From positions 379,108,419 to 379,172,418 of the forward strand of contig CM077643.1 of assembly GCA_039707465.1 (NCBI GenBank): a stretch of DNA of 64,000 nucleotides, given 5' to 3'. The notes beneath the pieces are model-generated. The model was given only the letters and a program-made list of their open reading frames with translations. It ran no database searches and had not been told where the DNA came from. Positions 55,531 through 64,000 of this stretch are shown piece by piece. Origin of the DNA: Rhabdophis nuchalis. Taxonomy: Eukaryota; Chordata; Lepidosauria; Squamata; Natricidae. Numbering within the stretch: position 1 is the stretch's first letter; each line of letters begins with the position of its first letter. Both the position numbers and the translations under genes were made by a program.

Positions 55531-56394
55531 CAACATGCTTATTACATATAAAATGCCCCTGTGAGCTGGGGTGTGGAAATAATCAGGTATTGACAATTTT
55601 GTAACCAACCTTGCTGCATTTGGAGTGGAGGGAATTAAACATGCAGATAGGAATCTCTGTGGCACATAGTACTAGGACATTTCCTCCTGGCTGTGTTACC
55701 TTGCATTCAGCCCATCCTTGACTGGCAAAAAGTATCTCAACATATACTGCTCTTCCTCTTTGACTGATCTTTACTATATTTCAGGACAAGGGTTGATTGT
55801 CTAACTGTGACCAAACTTAGCATGTTGTCTGAGTGCAACTACTAGGTTTGTAATAGGTTTGATTAAGCAAGCTGCGTTAAACATAGCCACTGAACGCTTT
55901 ATAGGTAGGGCACAGAAAATGTAGTAGAGTGGCTTGTCAAAAGCACTTCAGAGGTTTTTTCCTCTTCTGCCTTTTCATCTTTTCATAGACTTGATTTCTG
56001 CTGTTCTTGTCCTAAAACACAGCTGCAGCCCCAGTCTCTCCATGCCAACTGGCAATGGCTTTTTGAAGCTTTTTATTGCTACAGTGCTGCTAACTAACAG
56101 ATTCCACCTTGTTCCTTTCTTGGAGACTTAATGCAATTTCTATTCCTTTAATCAATGGCTTCCTGTTCATTTTAATTACCAATTAGCATTTTATAGCCAA
56201 AGCAGTTTTTATAGCCAAAGCAGTTTTTCCTTGATTAATCTTATTTTTTATAATCAAATATTGCAAAAATATTGTTAATGTATAATATTTTGCCCTTGCC
56301 TTGTATCCAGGGGAGGGATTCTTACATTGTGGCTTATAAAGAATTGTATAAACATTTAATTAAAACATTGGTATCATTTTTATGATTATTATCC
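55531..56394. other. DNMT3A: Intron, nothing recognised
   Basis: The phrase tttttatagccaaagcag is repeated in tandem near 56190-56230. Nothing else. Confidence 0.5.
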
Positions 56395-56525
56395 TTTGTT
56401 GTTATAATTATTATTGCTTTGTTGTTTTGCATGTACACTGAGAGCTTATGCACCAGAGACAAATTTCTTGTGTATCTAATCACACTTGGCCAATAAAGGA
56501 TTCTAATGTATTTGCAAGAAATAAT
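56395..56525 (+). mobile_element. LINE-like 3' tail (tgtacactgagagc type)
   Basis: It reads tgcatgtacactgagagctt, gacaaatttcttgtgtatct and cacacttggccaataaagga, ending in attctaatg. This has the shape of a non-LTR 3' end common in squamates. Class uncertain. Confidence 0.45.
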
Positions 56526-57106
56526 ACTAGAATAAGGTTGATATACTCCAGTATACATATCTTATCCTTTTGACTTCTCTGTCATCTTTATTTTCTACTC
56601 AAAATGACAAAACCTCATTATATAGCTATAGAAGTGTAGGTACATGAGGTTAAATTTCCCTTCCCCAACCACTGGGTTGAAGATGAGGAAAGCTTCTGTC
56701 AAACATCTCTAGGGAACAACTACACTCTATTGAAGAAGGTGAGGGTAACAAAGCAAATTCAGCATATCTTAAAAGTAGCAATGCAGCAAGAGCCTGCAAC
56801 CTTTCATTGCTGAAACTGCAAAACTCAGCTTACAGAAATAAAAATAATTTTTGCAGTAGTTGTGGCTTCAGAGAGGAAGCTGGTAAGTAAAACTACTGGT
56901 ATCTGCAAGAGACAGATTTATGCTGTTCTTTTGGGGAGGGTCAGGTTGGGTTTAGTGGCTTAGTCAAGGTGTTGGATTAGGAGTAGGGAAATCTGAGACA
57001 CAAAAAGCTAGTTGGATGCCCTTGGGTCTCAGTCATTTTCTTTCTTTGCCCTAGGAAGAAGGCAATAAAAGAAGGACCTTCTGAAAAATCTTTCTGTATG
57101 ACTATA
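56526..57106. other. DNMT3A: Intron, nothing recognised
   Basis: No supported feature. Confidence 0.5.
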
Positions 57107-57450
57107 AGGTGGCTCAGTAGCTAAGGCAATGAGCTTGTCGATCAAAAGGTCGGCAGTTCGGTGGTTTGAATCCCTAGTGCCGCATAATGGGGTGAGCTCT
57201 CGTTACTTGTCCCAGCTTCTGCCAACCTAGACATTTGAAAGTACGTAAATGCAAGTAGAAAAATAGGGGCCACCTTTGGGGGGAAGGTAACAGCGTTCCA
57301 TGCAGCTTTAGTGTTTAGTCATGCCGGCCACATGACCATGGAGGCATCTTGGGACAGCGCTGGCTCTTCGCCTTTAAAACAGAGATGAGCACCGCCCCCT
57401 AGAGTCGGGAACAACTAGCACATATGTGCAAGGGGAACCTTTACCTTTAT
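57107..57450 (+). mobile_element. Sauria SINE, full-length type
   Basis: Head aaggtggctcagtagctaag and B box ggtttgaatccctag, middle catgccggccacatgaccat, and a Bov-B-like tail gcaccgccccctagagtcgg, ending aggggaacctttaccttt. Close to the 50745 copy. Confidence 0.88.
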
Positions 57451-58333
57451 CTTTATGACTACATGACCTTGTTCTTGTCCCCAGAAGTCGAGCTTGACTC
57501 AAAGGATCAAATAAAAAATAAATAAAAATAGTGGAGTGAATATTTATAAGTATGGCAGAGCTTTGCCAAATACCCAAAGAACCAAAGATTTTTTTTTGCA
57601 CCAAAGATCCCCCCACCCCCACCCCATTTAATGAAAAAGTCAACTAAGGAAGAAAAGCTACTGGTAGGAGTACTTTTCTCCTCCTGAATACTACCCCATT
57701 ATAGCCAGGCTTCTATTCGTGTGATATTTTTTTTACAGGGTAACTGCACATGATCAAAATGTTATTCTGAGTGTTTCCCATGCTACTTCTATATCTTTTT
57801 TCAAATCACAGAGTATCCATTAAAGCAGCAAAGGCAGATTTTTCTTAGCATGACTCTTCTGTCATTGCCAAGAAGGATGTTTTTAATGGACATATTACAA
57901 AACAAACTCACCAGACACCACAATCTCTATTTCCCCCCTCTATTCATTATATCTTTTCCCCATCCTGTTCTAATCCTTTAAATTGGTATTTTTTTTTAAC
58001 ACGGGTTGTTTTCTGATCATCAGAAAAAACATGGTACTTTTTCATTTAGTTTTAGGACTTATAAAACCCCTTACTTCAAAGGCTCTAGCTCATGAGTAAT
58101 ACAACACTATGTTCATTTTTTGAAAATAACACAAATGATAACCCTATATATTTCTACAAACACTTAAATATATTTTTAAAATTAACAATATAATACTCAA
58201 CCAGATATATACAGCACATTTAACAAATATATAAAATATACTGTCTTACTGCTGTTTAGATTGGCAGCATCTTAAGAGCTGTAGGTTATTGTTTCATTCA
58301 TATTTTATAATACAATTGTTATAGTATATATAT
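57451..58333. other. DNMT3A: Intron, nothing recognised
   Basis: AT-rich to the right, ending in (TA)n at 58325-58334, where an L2 copy inserted. Confidence 0.5.
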
Positions 58334-58800
58334 ATGGCTCGGGACCTAGCTATCTGCGGGATCGGATCCTGCCACATACATCCGCACGGCCGATTCGCTC
58401 CCACAGAGAGGGACTTCTCCGGGTGCCGTCCACTAGACTTTGTCAGCGGGCGACGCCCAGGGGAAGGGCTCTCTCTGTGGCGGGCCCAGCCCTCTGGAAT
58501 GACCTTCCCCCCGACATTAGAACAACCACGGACCTCCGCTCCTTCCGTCTAAAATTAAAAACACATCTTTTCTGCTTGGCCGGCCTAGGGTAGTCTCTCT
58601 TCTATAGGGTTTTAATATATTAATTTATGGGGAATCTTAGTATTTTAATGGGGAATTTTAGCACAGGAATATCGTTTAATCTGTTTTAAATATGTTTGTA
58701 TATTTATTGTTTTTTATCCTCCCTGTGCACCGCTCCGAGTCCCTATGGGAAGAGGGAGCGGTCTACAAATTAAAATTTATTATTATTTATTATTATTATA
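58334..58800 (+). mobile_element. L2 LINE, 3' end, young copy
   Basis: From the truncated start the L2 frame is open to its natural stop near 58590 (GPSYLRDRILPHT, PIRSHREGLLRVPSTRLCQR, GPALWNDLPPDIRTTTDLRS, LKTHLFCLAGLG). The 3' UTR has ccctgtgcaccgctccgagt and ctacaaattaaaatttatta, ending in (TTA)n then (TA)n. Nearly the same as the 9.1-kb copy. Confidence 0.92.
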
Positions 58801-59114
58801 TATATATATGCAATAAATTAAATAAATTATGCCTTACCAATACCATAAGGCAAATCTGTTAAAAATAGATTATTAAATATAGTATGCGAACTGAGCTTCC
58901 ACATCCTACACTGTTTTGTAATTTCCCAAGCATGGATAGAACATATTGGGAGCGTGTATATAATGACTAAAGGGTGACAAATTGATTGAAATTTCACATG
59001 AAGCTTATAATGAATTAAATTGCCAGTTTGGAAACATCCAAGTAACATTTAGCAAAGCAATCTGGGCATCAATCGATGGAGAAATAAATCTGTATATATA
59101 AGATAATACGGGAT
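58801..59114. other. DNMT3A: Intron, nothing recognised
   Basis: AT-rich, no supported feature. Confidence 0.5.
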
Positions 59115-59435
59115 AATTGTCGATCAGAAAGGTCGGCAGTTCGACGGTTCGAATTCCAAGCACCACATAACAGAATGAGCTCCCGTTACTTGTCCCAGCT
59201 TCTGCCAACCTAGCAGTTCGAAAGCATATAAAAATGCAAATAGAAAAACAGGGACCACTTTGGCGGGAAGGTAACAGGGTTCCGTGCACCTTTGGTGTTT
59301 AGTCATGCCGGTCACATGTCCACGGAGACGTCTTCAGACAGTGCTGTCTCTTCGGTTTTGAAACAGAGATAAGTACCGCCCCCTAGAGTCGGGAATGACT
59401 CACACATATGTGCGAGGGGAACCTTTACCTTTTTA
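59115..59435 (+). mobile_element. Sauria SINE, lacking the A-box end
   Basis: It starts within the head at ttgtcgatcagaaaggtcgg. B box acggttcgaattccaag. Then the middle and tail (gtaccgccccctagagtcgg, cgaggggaacctttacctt). The A box is missing, so the copy is 5' truncated. Confidence 0.85.
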
Positions 59436-59946
59436 AAGATAATGCAAAGAAAGAGGGCATAACTGTGTAACAATGTGGGTGAAGGAAGAGATTGATCGGG
59501 GAGAAGCTAACAACAGTAGTGATATGGTATTCATCAGGTGATCTCCAGCCTTACATAATTGCCTCCGAAAGGCCTAAAACTGTGACATGAAATAAAGCAA
59601 AAAATAAATGTGTTAGTTGCATCTCTGGGTCTCATGAACTTACCCTGTGCTTCCTGGGCAACTGAACATACGTTTTCCTGATCCACATTTTTGCCTAGTT
59701 TGCCATTTCATCGCCCACCCTGGACCAGATGCTTAGGAATTTGACACAATGTGTTGTAGACTTATTTGTTGTAAAAACTTCATGGGAGAGGTGAGACCAT
59801 GGAAGCCATGGGAGACCGAGGTGAAGAAAAGAGAAATCAAAGCCACCAAAGGAAGTGTTGCTGAAGAAATCAGGAATGGAATTAAAGGATTAAAAAATGA
59901 CTTAGCACAAGGGTATTATTGTTGAAATCCAGCGATAAGAGTATTC
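59436..59946. other. DNMT3A: Intron, nothing recognised
   Basis: No supported feature. Confidence 0.5.
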
Positions 59947-59954
59947 TATTACCC

Positions 59955-60089
59955 CAGTGTTTCTCAACCTTGGCGACTTTAAGTCCTGTGGACTTCAACT
60001 CCCAGAATCCCCCAGCCAGCATAGCTGGCTGGGGAATTCTGGGAGTCAAAGTCCACAGTACTCAAAGTCATCAACGTTGAGAAACACTG
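59955..60089. mobile_element. Palindromic hAT MITE, TTTCTCAACC subfamily
   Basis: Arms CAGTGTTTCTCAACCTTGGC and TCATCAACGTTGAGAAACACTG, flanked by TATTACCC and TATTACGC (7 of 8). The centre ccagccagcatagctggctgg is shared with the other palindromes. Only the outer 15-20 bp differ. Confidence 0.88.
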
Positions 60090-60485
60090 TATTACGCTGT
60101 TAAAATTGTGTATATGGGATTTCCCTAATTTACCCCCACAAAAACCCCATGGGATAGATTGGGTTGAAAGAGAGTCCTAATTTGTCTGTGATATTTCTTT
60201 ACATAGCACAAAGTTAAACAGAGTCACTACCAGAAAACGACATGACGACACCAATTTGTGTGGCTTTAAAAGAAGTTCAAACTCAGCATTTCTTGTGTTC
60301 TAAATGGAACAGGCCCCCAGTGAGGCTGATGGAAAGGAACACAATCTTTTCTTTGAAAAAGAAACAATGCTCCTTTAAAACAAAGGCTCCCCCACCCCAA
60401 ACTTTCACAGGGAATGCTGAAGTGCCTCCTGTTTCAAGAGCTAAGAAGAATATTGTCTCCCTATTTTTTTTTTCCCTGAAAGCAG
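60090..60485. other. DNMT3A: Intron end before the next DNMT3A exon
   Basis: Contains a CORE-SINE scrap at about 60135-60190. The polypyrimidine tract attttttttttccctgaaag and AG at 60484-60485 form the acceptor; an AG at 60481-60482 is out of frame. Confidence 0.55.
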
Positions 60486-60590
60486 GGAGAAGAAGATCCT
60501 GAGGAGAATCGGAACAAGGAGGAGAAGCCAGATCCAGGAATCCCTGTGAGGAAAGTGGGGCGACCTGGTAGAAAACGGAAACAGCCAGTG
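60486..60590 (+). CDS. DNMT3A: DNMT3A, second coding exon found (residues 24-58)
   Basis: The exon encodes GEEDPEENRNKEEKPDPGIP then VRKVGRPGRKRKQPV, 35 codons, with donor GTG/GTGAGT (GT at 60591). Human DNMT3A has GEEQEEPRGKEERQEP then a near-identical ARKVGRPGRKRKHPPV, in the exon following its start exon, with the same phase 0 at both ends. The acidic half is variable and the basic half is nearly unchanged. KVGRPGRKRK resembles an AT-hook and a nuclear localisation signal, so it likely contributes to DNA or chromatin contact; that role is inference. The AG chosen at 60484-60485 keeps phase with the exon at 44867-44935. The rest of the protein lies beyond the window. Confidence 0.96.
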
Positions 60591-60850
60591 GTGAGTAGAA
60601 GCCATTGCATGTCCAGAGTTGCAAGATCAGTCACCCTGGGTGTGGGTGGGAAGTTACCCCGACTGAGGCTTTTCAATAGGATTAAAAGATCAGGGAGTTG
60701 GGTCAAATTGTCACTGTTTTCTCCAGAAAGCAGTGGCGATTGTCACCAAAAAGGTGAAGTTTCTAGGGTCAGCAATTTCTAAGAATAGCTTTGTGGCCTT
60801 TGTTGGAGGAGAAAAACTACAGGAAAGCAACCGGTTGGGAAACTGTATAT
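60591..60850. other. DNMT3A: Intron, nothing recognised
   Basis: No supported feature. Confidence 0.5.
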
Positions 60851-61228
60851 CCGTGATGGCGAACTTATGGCACGAGTGCCACAGGTGGCACGCGGAACCA
60901 TTTCTTAGGGCACCCAAAGCGTTGCCCTGTCAGCTCCAGTGCGCATGTGTGCGCTGGCCAGATGATTTAGGTCTTCTTTTGAGGCTGTTTTTCGCCCTCT
61001 GGAGGCTTTAGGGAGGCTCTTGAAACCTTTGGAGGTGGGGGGGGGGGGGAGGCTGTTTTCGCCCTACCCAAGCTCCTAGAAAGCCTCTGGAGCCTGGGGA
61101 GGGCGGAAAAAGCGTGCCAAAAGCAGGGGGCCGCACACATAGCATTATGGGTGTGGCACGCCTGCGCACGTCTCCCCTGCATTCCCCCCGCTTTTGGCAC
61201 GTGAGCCAAAAAAGTTTACCCATCACTG
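60851..61228 (+). mobile_element. Non-autonomous hAT element (GGCAC family, copy 3)
   Basis: Ends CCGTGATGGCGAACTTATGG and AAGTTTACCCATCACTG, flanked by CTGTATAT and CTCTATAT (7 of 8). The body closely follows 47840-48206, with a longer G run at 61038-61049. Confidence 0.88.
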
Positions 61229-61354
61229 CTCTATATGGTTTTTTATACATAAAAGCCACAGATCCATATGCACTCACACAAATATATGCTGTCACTGATG
61301 CCTGTAACTCCATTCGTAACTCAATTCCACCCATAATTCCATTCATATTGGATA

Positions 61355-61572
61355 GAAACTAATCAAGAAGCAACCTTGAATTAAGGAGAAACTTCCTAAC
61401 AGTGGGAACAATTAACCAGTGGAACAGCTTCCCTTCAATCGTTGTGGGTGTTTTATCACTGGAGGTTTTTAAGAAGAGACGACAACCACTTGCCTCAAAT
61501 TGTATAGTCTCCTGCTTGAACAGGAGGTTGAACTAGAAAACCTCCAAGGTCCCTTCCAACTCTATTTTGATT
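61355..61572 (+). mobile_element. CR1 LINE, terminal fragment
   Basis: It starts at aactaatcaagaagcaacct (NLELRRNFL equivalent) and continues gtgggaacaattaaccagtg and gaacagcttcccttc. The tail is aacaggaggttgaactagaa then ccaaggtcccttccaactct, ending in a ttgattga repeat. No intact frame. Confidence 0.85.
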
Positions 61573-62194
61573 GATTGAATTCATGCAGTTTGAGTTTGCA
61601 AACACCTCTTGGCCGGGTATTGTGTGGACACACCTATGACATCTGGCAAAGCACCCAGCTGCTCTTATTGGAAACAAAACTCTTCCAGGAAAATTGCAAA
61701 TAACTATTTTGGACAGTTCAGCTATTTCTAGTAAAAGAGTTGATGTTCTTGGCTTATAAACAGATGCATGACACTGACACTGGCTGAGTTTGCTGATCTA
61801 ACACATTTTCTGGGTTTGTACAGTAACTTGGATCATAAACAAGAGTTGCACCTGCACAACACACAAACCAAAACAAAGCCAAGGTTAAAACTAATTAAGC
61901 TTCAGCCAAGTGGTTGGCTGAAAATAGCAATAGAGGTATGCATATCTCTGTGCACACAAGTTTCTTAAACTGCTGTCCGGTGTTTGGCTCTCTGCATAAG
62001 TTGGAGATAAGGGCAGTAGAATTTCAACATATCTGAGTCTCAGATTGGGTAAAGTGATCAAATTTGCCAAAATGTTGAAACTTCTGTAGATGCTCTTTTG
62101 GGATTAGCACAGTACCTATGAGAGATACTATTTCTATTGAAAGTTGGGATAGAACCTCCTCTACTGATAGACTGTGTTTACCAAAACACGCTTA
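61573..62194. other. DNMT3A: Intron, nothing recognised
   Basis: No supported feature. Confidence 0.5.
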
Positions 62195-62400
62195 ACTAGG
62201 ATAGTTGCCTAGAACTCCATGGGGGTTGGACTAGAACAGGGCTGTCAAACTCGCGGCCCACAGGCTGGATGCGTCACACATTGGATGCGTCCACGCCCGG
62301 TTTAGCGAAAGGGGGGGGGGTCGTGATTCGTCACATGATGAGTTTAACACCCCTGGATTTGAGGATTTATAAGGTTGTTTCCAGCCTGATGATTCTATAA
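62195..62400 (+). mobile_element. CR1 tail, split by a small hAT element
   Basis: The left part ccatgggggttggactagaa and the right part gatttataaggttgtttcca, cctgatgattctataat together form a CR1 3' end. The attctata end is of the type seen in bird CR1. The hAT element at 62237-62355 sits between them. Confidence 0.65.
62237..62355 (+). mobile_element. Small non-autonomous hAT element in a CR1 tail
   Basis: Ends CAGGGCTGTCAAACTCGCGG and ATGAGTTTAACACCCCTG. Flanks GACTAGAA and GATTTGAG agree at only 5 of 8, partly because the right flank is in diverged CR1 DNA. It is 119 bp, and the ends resemble the 13403 family. Confidence 0.7.
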
Positions 62401-63045
62401 TTTGTACAACATGCTAAGCTTGATTAGTTTAACCTTGGTTAGATTGTACATGTCCTGTATGCATAATATGTATAGGAAAGTACCTTAGGATGTCTGTCTG
62501 AACCCTTTTCATACATTTGATTCATGGTTCACTTTTTGTGCAAAGCCAGGAAATGGTAACATTGTAACCAGCCTAAGGGTGTTGTGTGAACACACCAACA
62601 ATTCCTCCCTTCTCCAGAGTGTTCACCTCATATGAACCTAATTTAGCTGTACGTGCCCAGTCAAACCAATTTTACTTCTTCATACATTACATTTTTAATG
62701 GGATTGATTTTTGCTGCTGCTTGGAAGGTTTATGTTGGATCTACTGTGGTTTTATGCCCTCTTCTGCTATTTATAACTTTATTATGTCTATTGATTTATT
62801 GAACTCCAGGGGCATAAATGTAGCCCTTGATGAGGCATGCTTCCACTTTCTCATATGTTGCTTGTGACCTGATCCATGCAGTGATTGATTATTGCCTCCT
62901 CAATTGATCGGAGCTTTCTGGCTCAGGCCATAAGCAGTAAGGGACAGAAAAAAGGGTTGGGGAAATGTATCCTTCAGAATCACGTGCAAGCAAAACACTC
63001 TTGACTGCATTCTATTTAATTGAGTTGCTAATTAATCCATTAATC
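62401..63045. other. DNMT3A: Intron, nothing recognised
   Basis: No supported feature. Confidence 0.5.
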
Positions 63046-63053
63046 CATTAGAC

Positions 63054-63161
63054 CAGTGTTTCTCAACCTTGTCAACTTGAAGATGTCTGGACATCGCTGG
63101 CTGGGGAATTCTGAGAGTTGAAGTCCGGACATCTTCAAGTTGACAAGGTTGAGAAACACTG
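63054..63161. mobile_element. Palindromic hAT MITE, TTTCTCAACC subfamily
   Basis: Arms CAGTGTTTCTCAACCTTGTC and GACAAGGTTGAGAAACACTG, inner part acttgaagatgtctggacat with its complement. Flanks CATTAGAC and CATTAGAT (7 of 8). The centre is shortened, as in 43280-43379. Confidence 0.9.
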
Positions 63162-63169
63162 CATTAGAT

Positions 63170-64000
63170 CATAAACTAACCAAGCAAGCTAGGTTTTCCA
63201 CTATGCTAAACTACAATTCCTCCAGTTAAACCTAGTTAAGCTTTTCATGTGTGCAAATGTAGCTGTTTAGATCTTTAACTGACCCTGAAGCGTATAGTGC
63301 TATCTCTCCGGGGGGTGGGGGTGGGGTGGATGCTTGTGATGCAGGAGTGTCTACTCCCCCTGGTCCTTCTTCATCCTCCATGAATCTCAACTGGAGAAGA
63401 TTCAAGTCCTCCCAGTTCCTCAAGCAAGCAAACTAAGCTTCATGGTGATAAAGAACATGCTGGTATAATACAGGAAAATCCAGAAGGGAGGCAGGCAATC
63501 TGGCTGGTGTTTTTCTTTTGTCTAATGCCACAGAGAATTCCACCCTGACTTCCGAACCTAAGTTGGCAGAATCTCATGAAGGTTTCTAGTATTTTTATCC
63601 TGTGCATGGGATTTCCTTCCCACCTCTGCTTTGAGAACTCCTGATCCAGCTGGGACTTGTGCGGATTTGTTTCCCAGAAGGCTGCTTTGCCAATTGGGCC
63701 GTGGGAATGGCTCGCCCTTTTAACCATGGGCTCTCTACAGGCTCCTTCACTTTGCTCCAGTTCTCTGCCTTGCACAGCTGCAACCTGATCTCCCGCACTG
63801 CTGCCAGGGCCAGGGAAGGAAGCTGGCCACCAGCCACATGCTGGGCCACTCAGAGAAGAGCTGCTGCTGCTGCTGCTGCTATGTGGCTGGCAGCTTCCCA
63901 AAATAGGATCAGCCTGGGTGGGGAGATTGCTATGGACATGGCAGGGAGGAAAGCAAGGTTGCTGCAAGGCTTGGAAAGGACGAGGCGGAGAGCTGGATGG
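63170..64000. other. DNMT3A: Right edge, intron with (CTG)n
   Basis: A run of about seven CTG units lies at 63861-63880. The surrounding sequence is more GC-rich than the intron to the left. The minus-strand frame at 63440-63967 has poly-Ser from this repeat and no family. I see no DNMT3A exon here. Confidence 0.45.

Noticed and set aside
63440..63967. 175-codon minus-strand frame with poly-Ser
   Set aside because: The serine run is a CTG repeat; no family, and it does not match any DNMT3A exon.

Overview
This is vertebrate nuclear DNA, almost certainly from a squamate reptile and probably a snake. The evidence is the repeat content: Sauria-type tRNA SINEs with a Bov-B-like tail, CR1 LINEs ending in ATTGT repeats, L2 LINEs ending in microsatellites, Penelope-like retroelements, a SPIN-type hAT element and abundant simple repeats. 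No prokaryotic gene structure is present and most long open frames are retroelement remnants or low-complexity artefacts.

The one host gene I recognise is DNMT3A (de novo DNA methyltransferase 3A), on the + strand. A GC-rich, CpG-rich island at about 28.05-30.44 kb is the likely promoter and first non-coding exon. An exon at 44698-44935 holds the 5' UTR end and the first 23 codons. A second coding exon at 60486-60590 adds 35 codons, including the basic KVGRPGRKRK stretch. Both exons are in phase 0 and join cleanly. The rest of the gene (PWWP, ADD and methyltransferase domains) must lie beyond the right edge.

From 0 to 28 kb the sequence is upstream intergenic DNA packed with repeats: hAT elements, CR1 and L2 LINE 3' ends, a Penelope-like element cluster with SINEs at 3-6.7 kb, and an L2 LINE with an uninterrupted 699-codon reverse-transcriptase frame at 9.1-11.2 kb. 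From 28 to 31 kb I see no transposable element. From 31 to 64 kb the introns hold a degraded LINE with an endonuclease remnant, more hAT elements, four Sauria SINEs, and several nested insertions.

The most striking pattern is about two dozen short non-autonomous hAT elements whose ends can be set by 8-bp target-site duplications. These duplications mostly have TA at their centre (nnnTAnnn), which is the signature of Buster-type hAT transposases, and one element (27343-27536) matches the horizontally transferred SPIN family. No new protein system was found; the interest lies in the repeat architecture around the DNMT3A promoter and introns.
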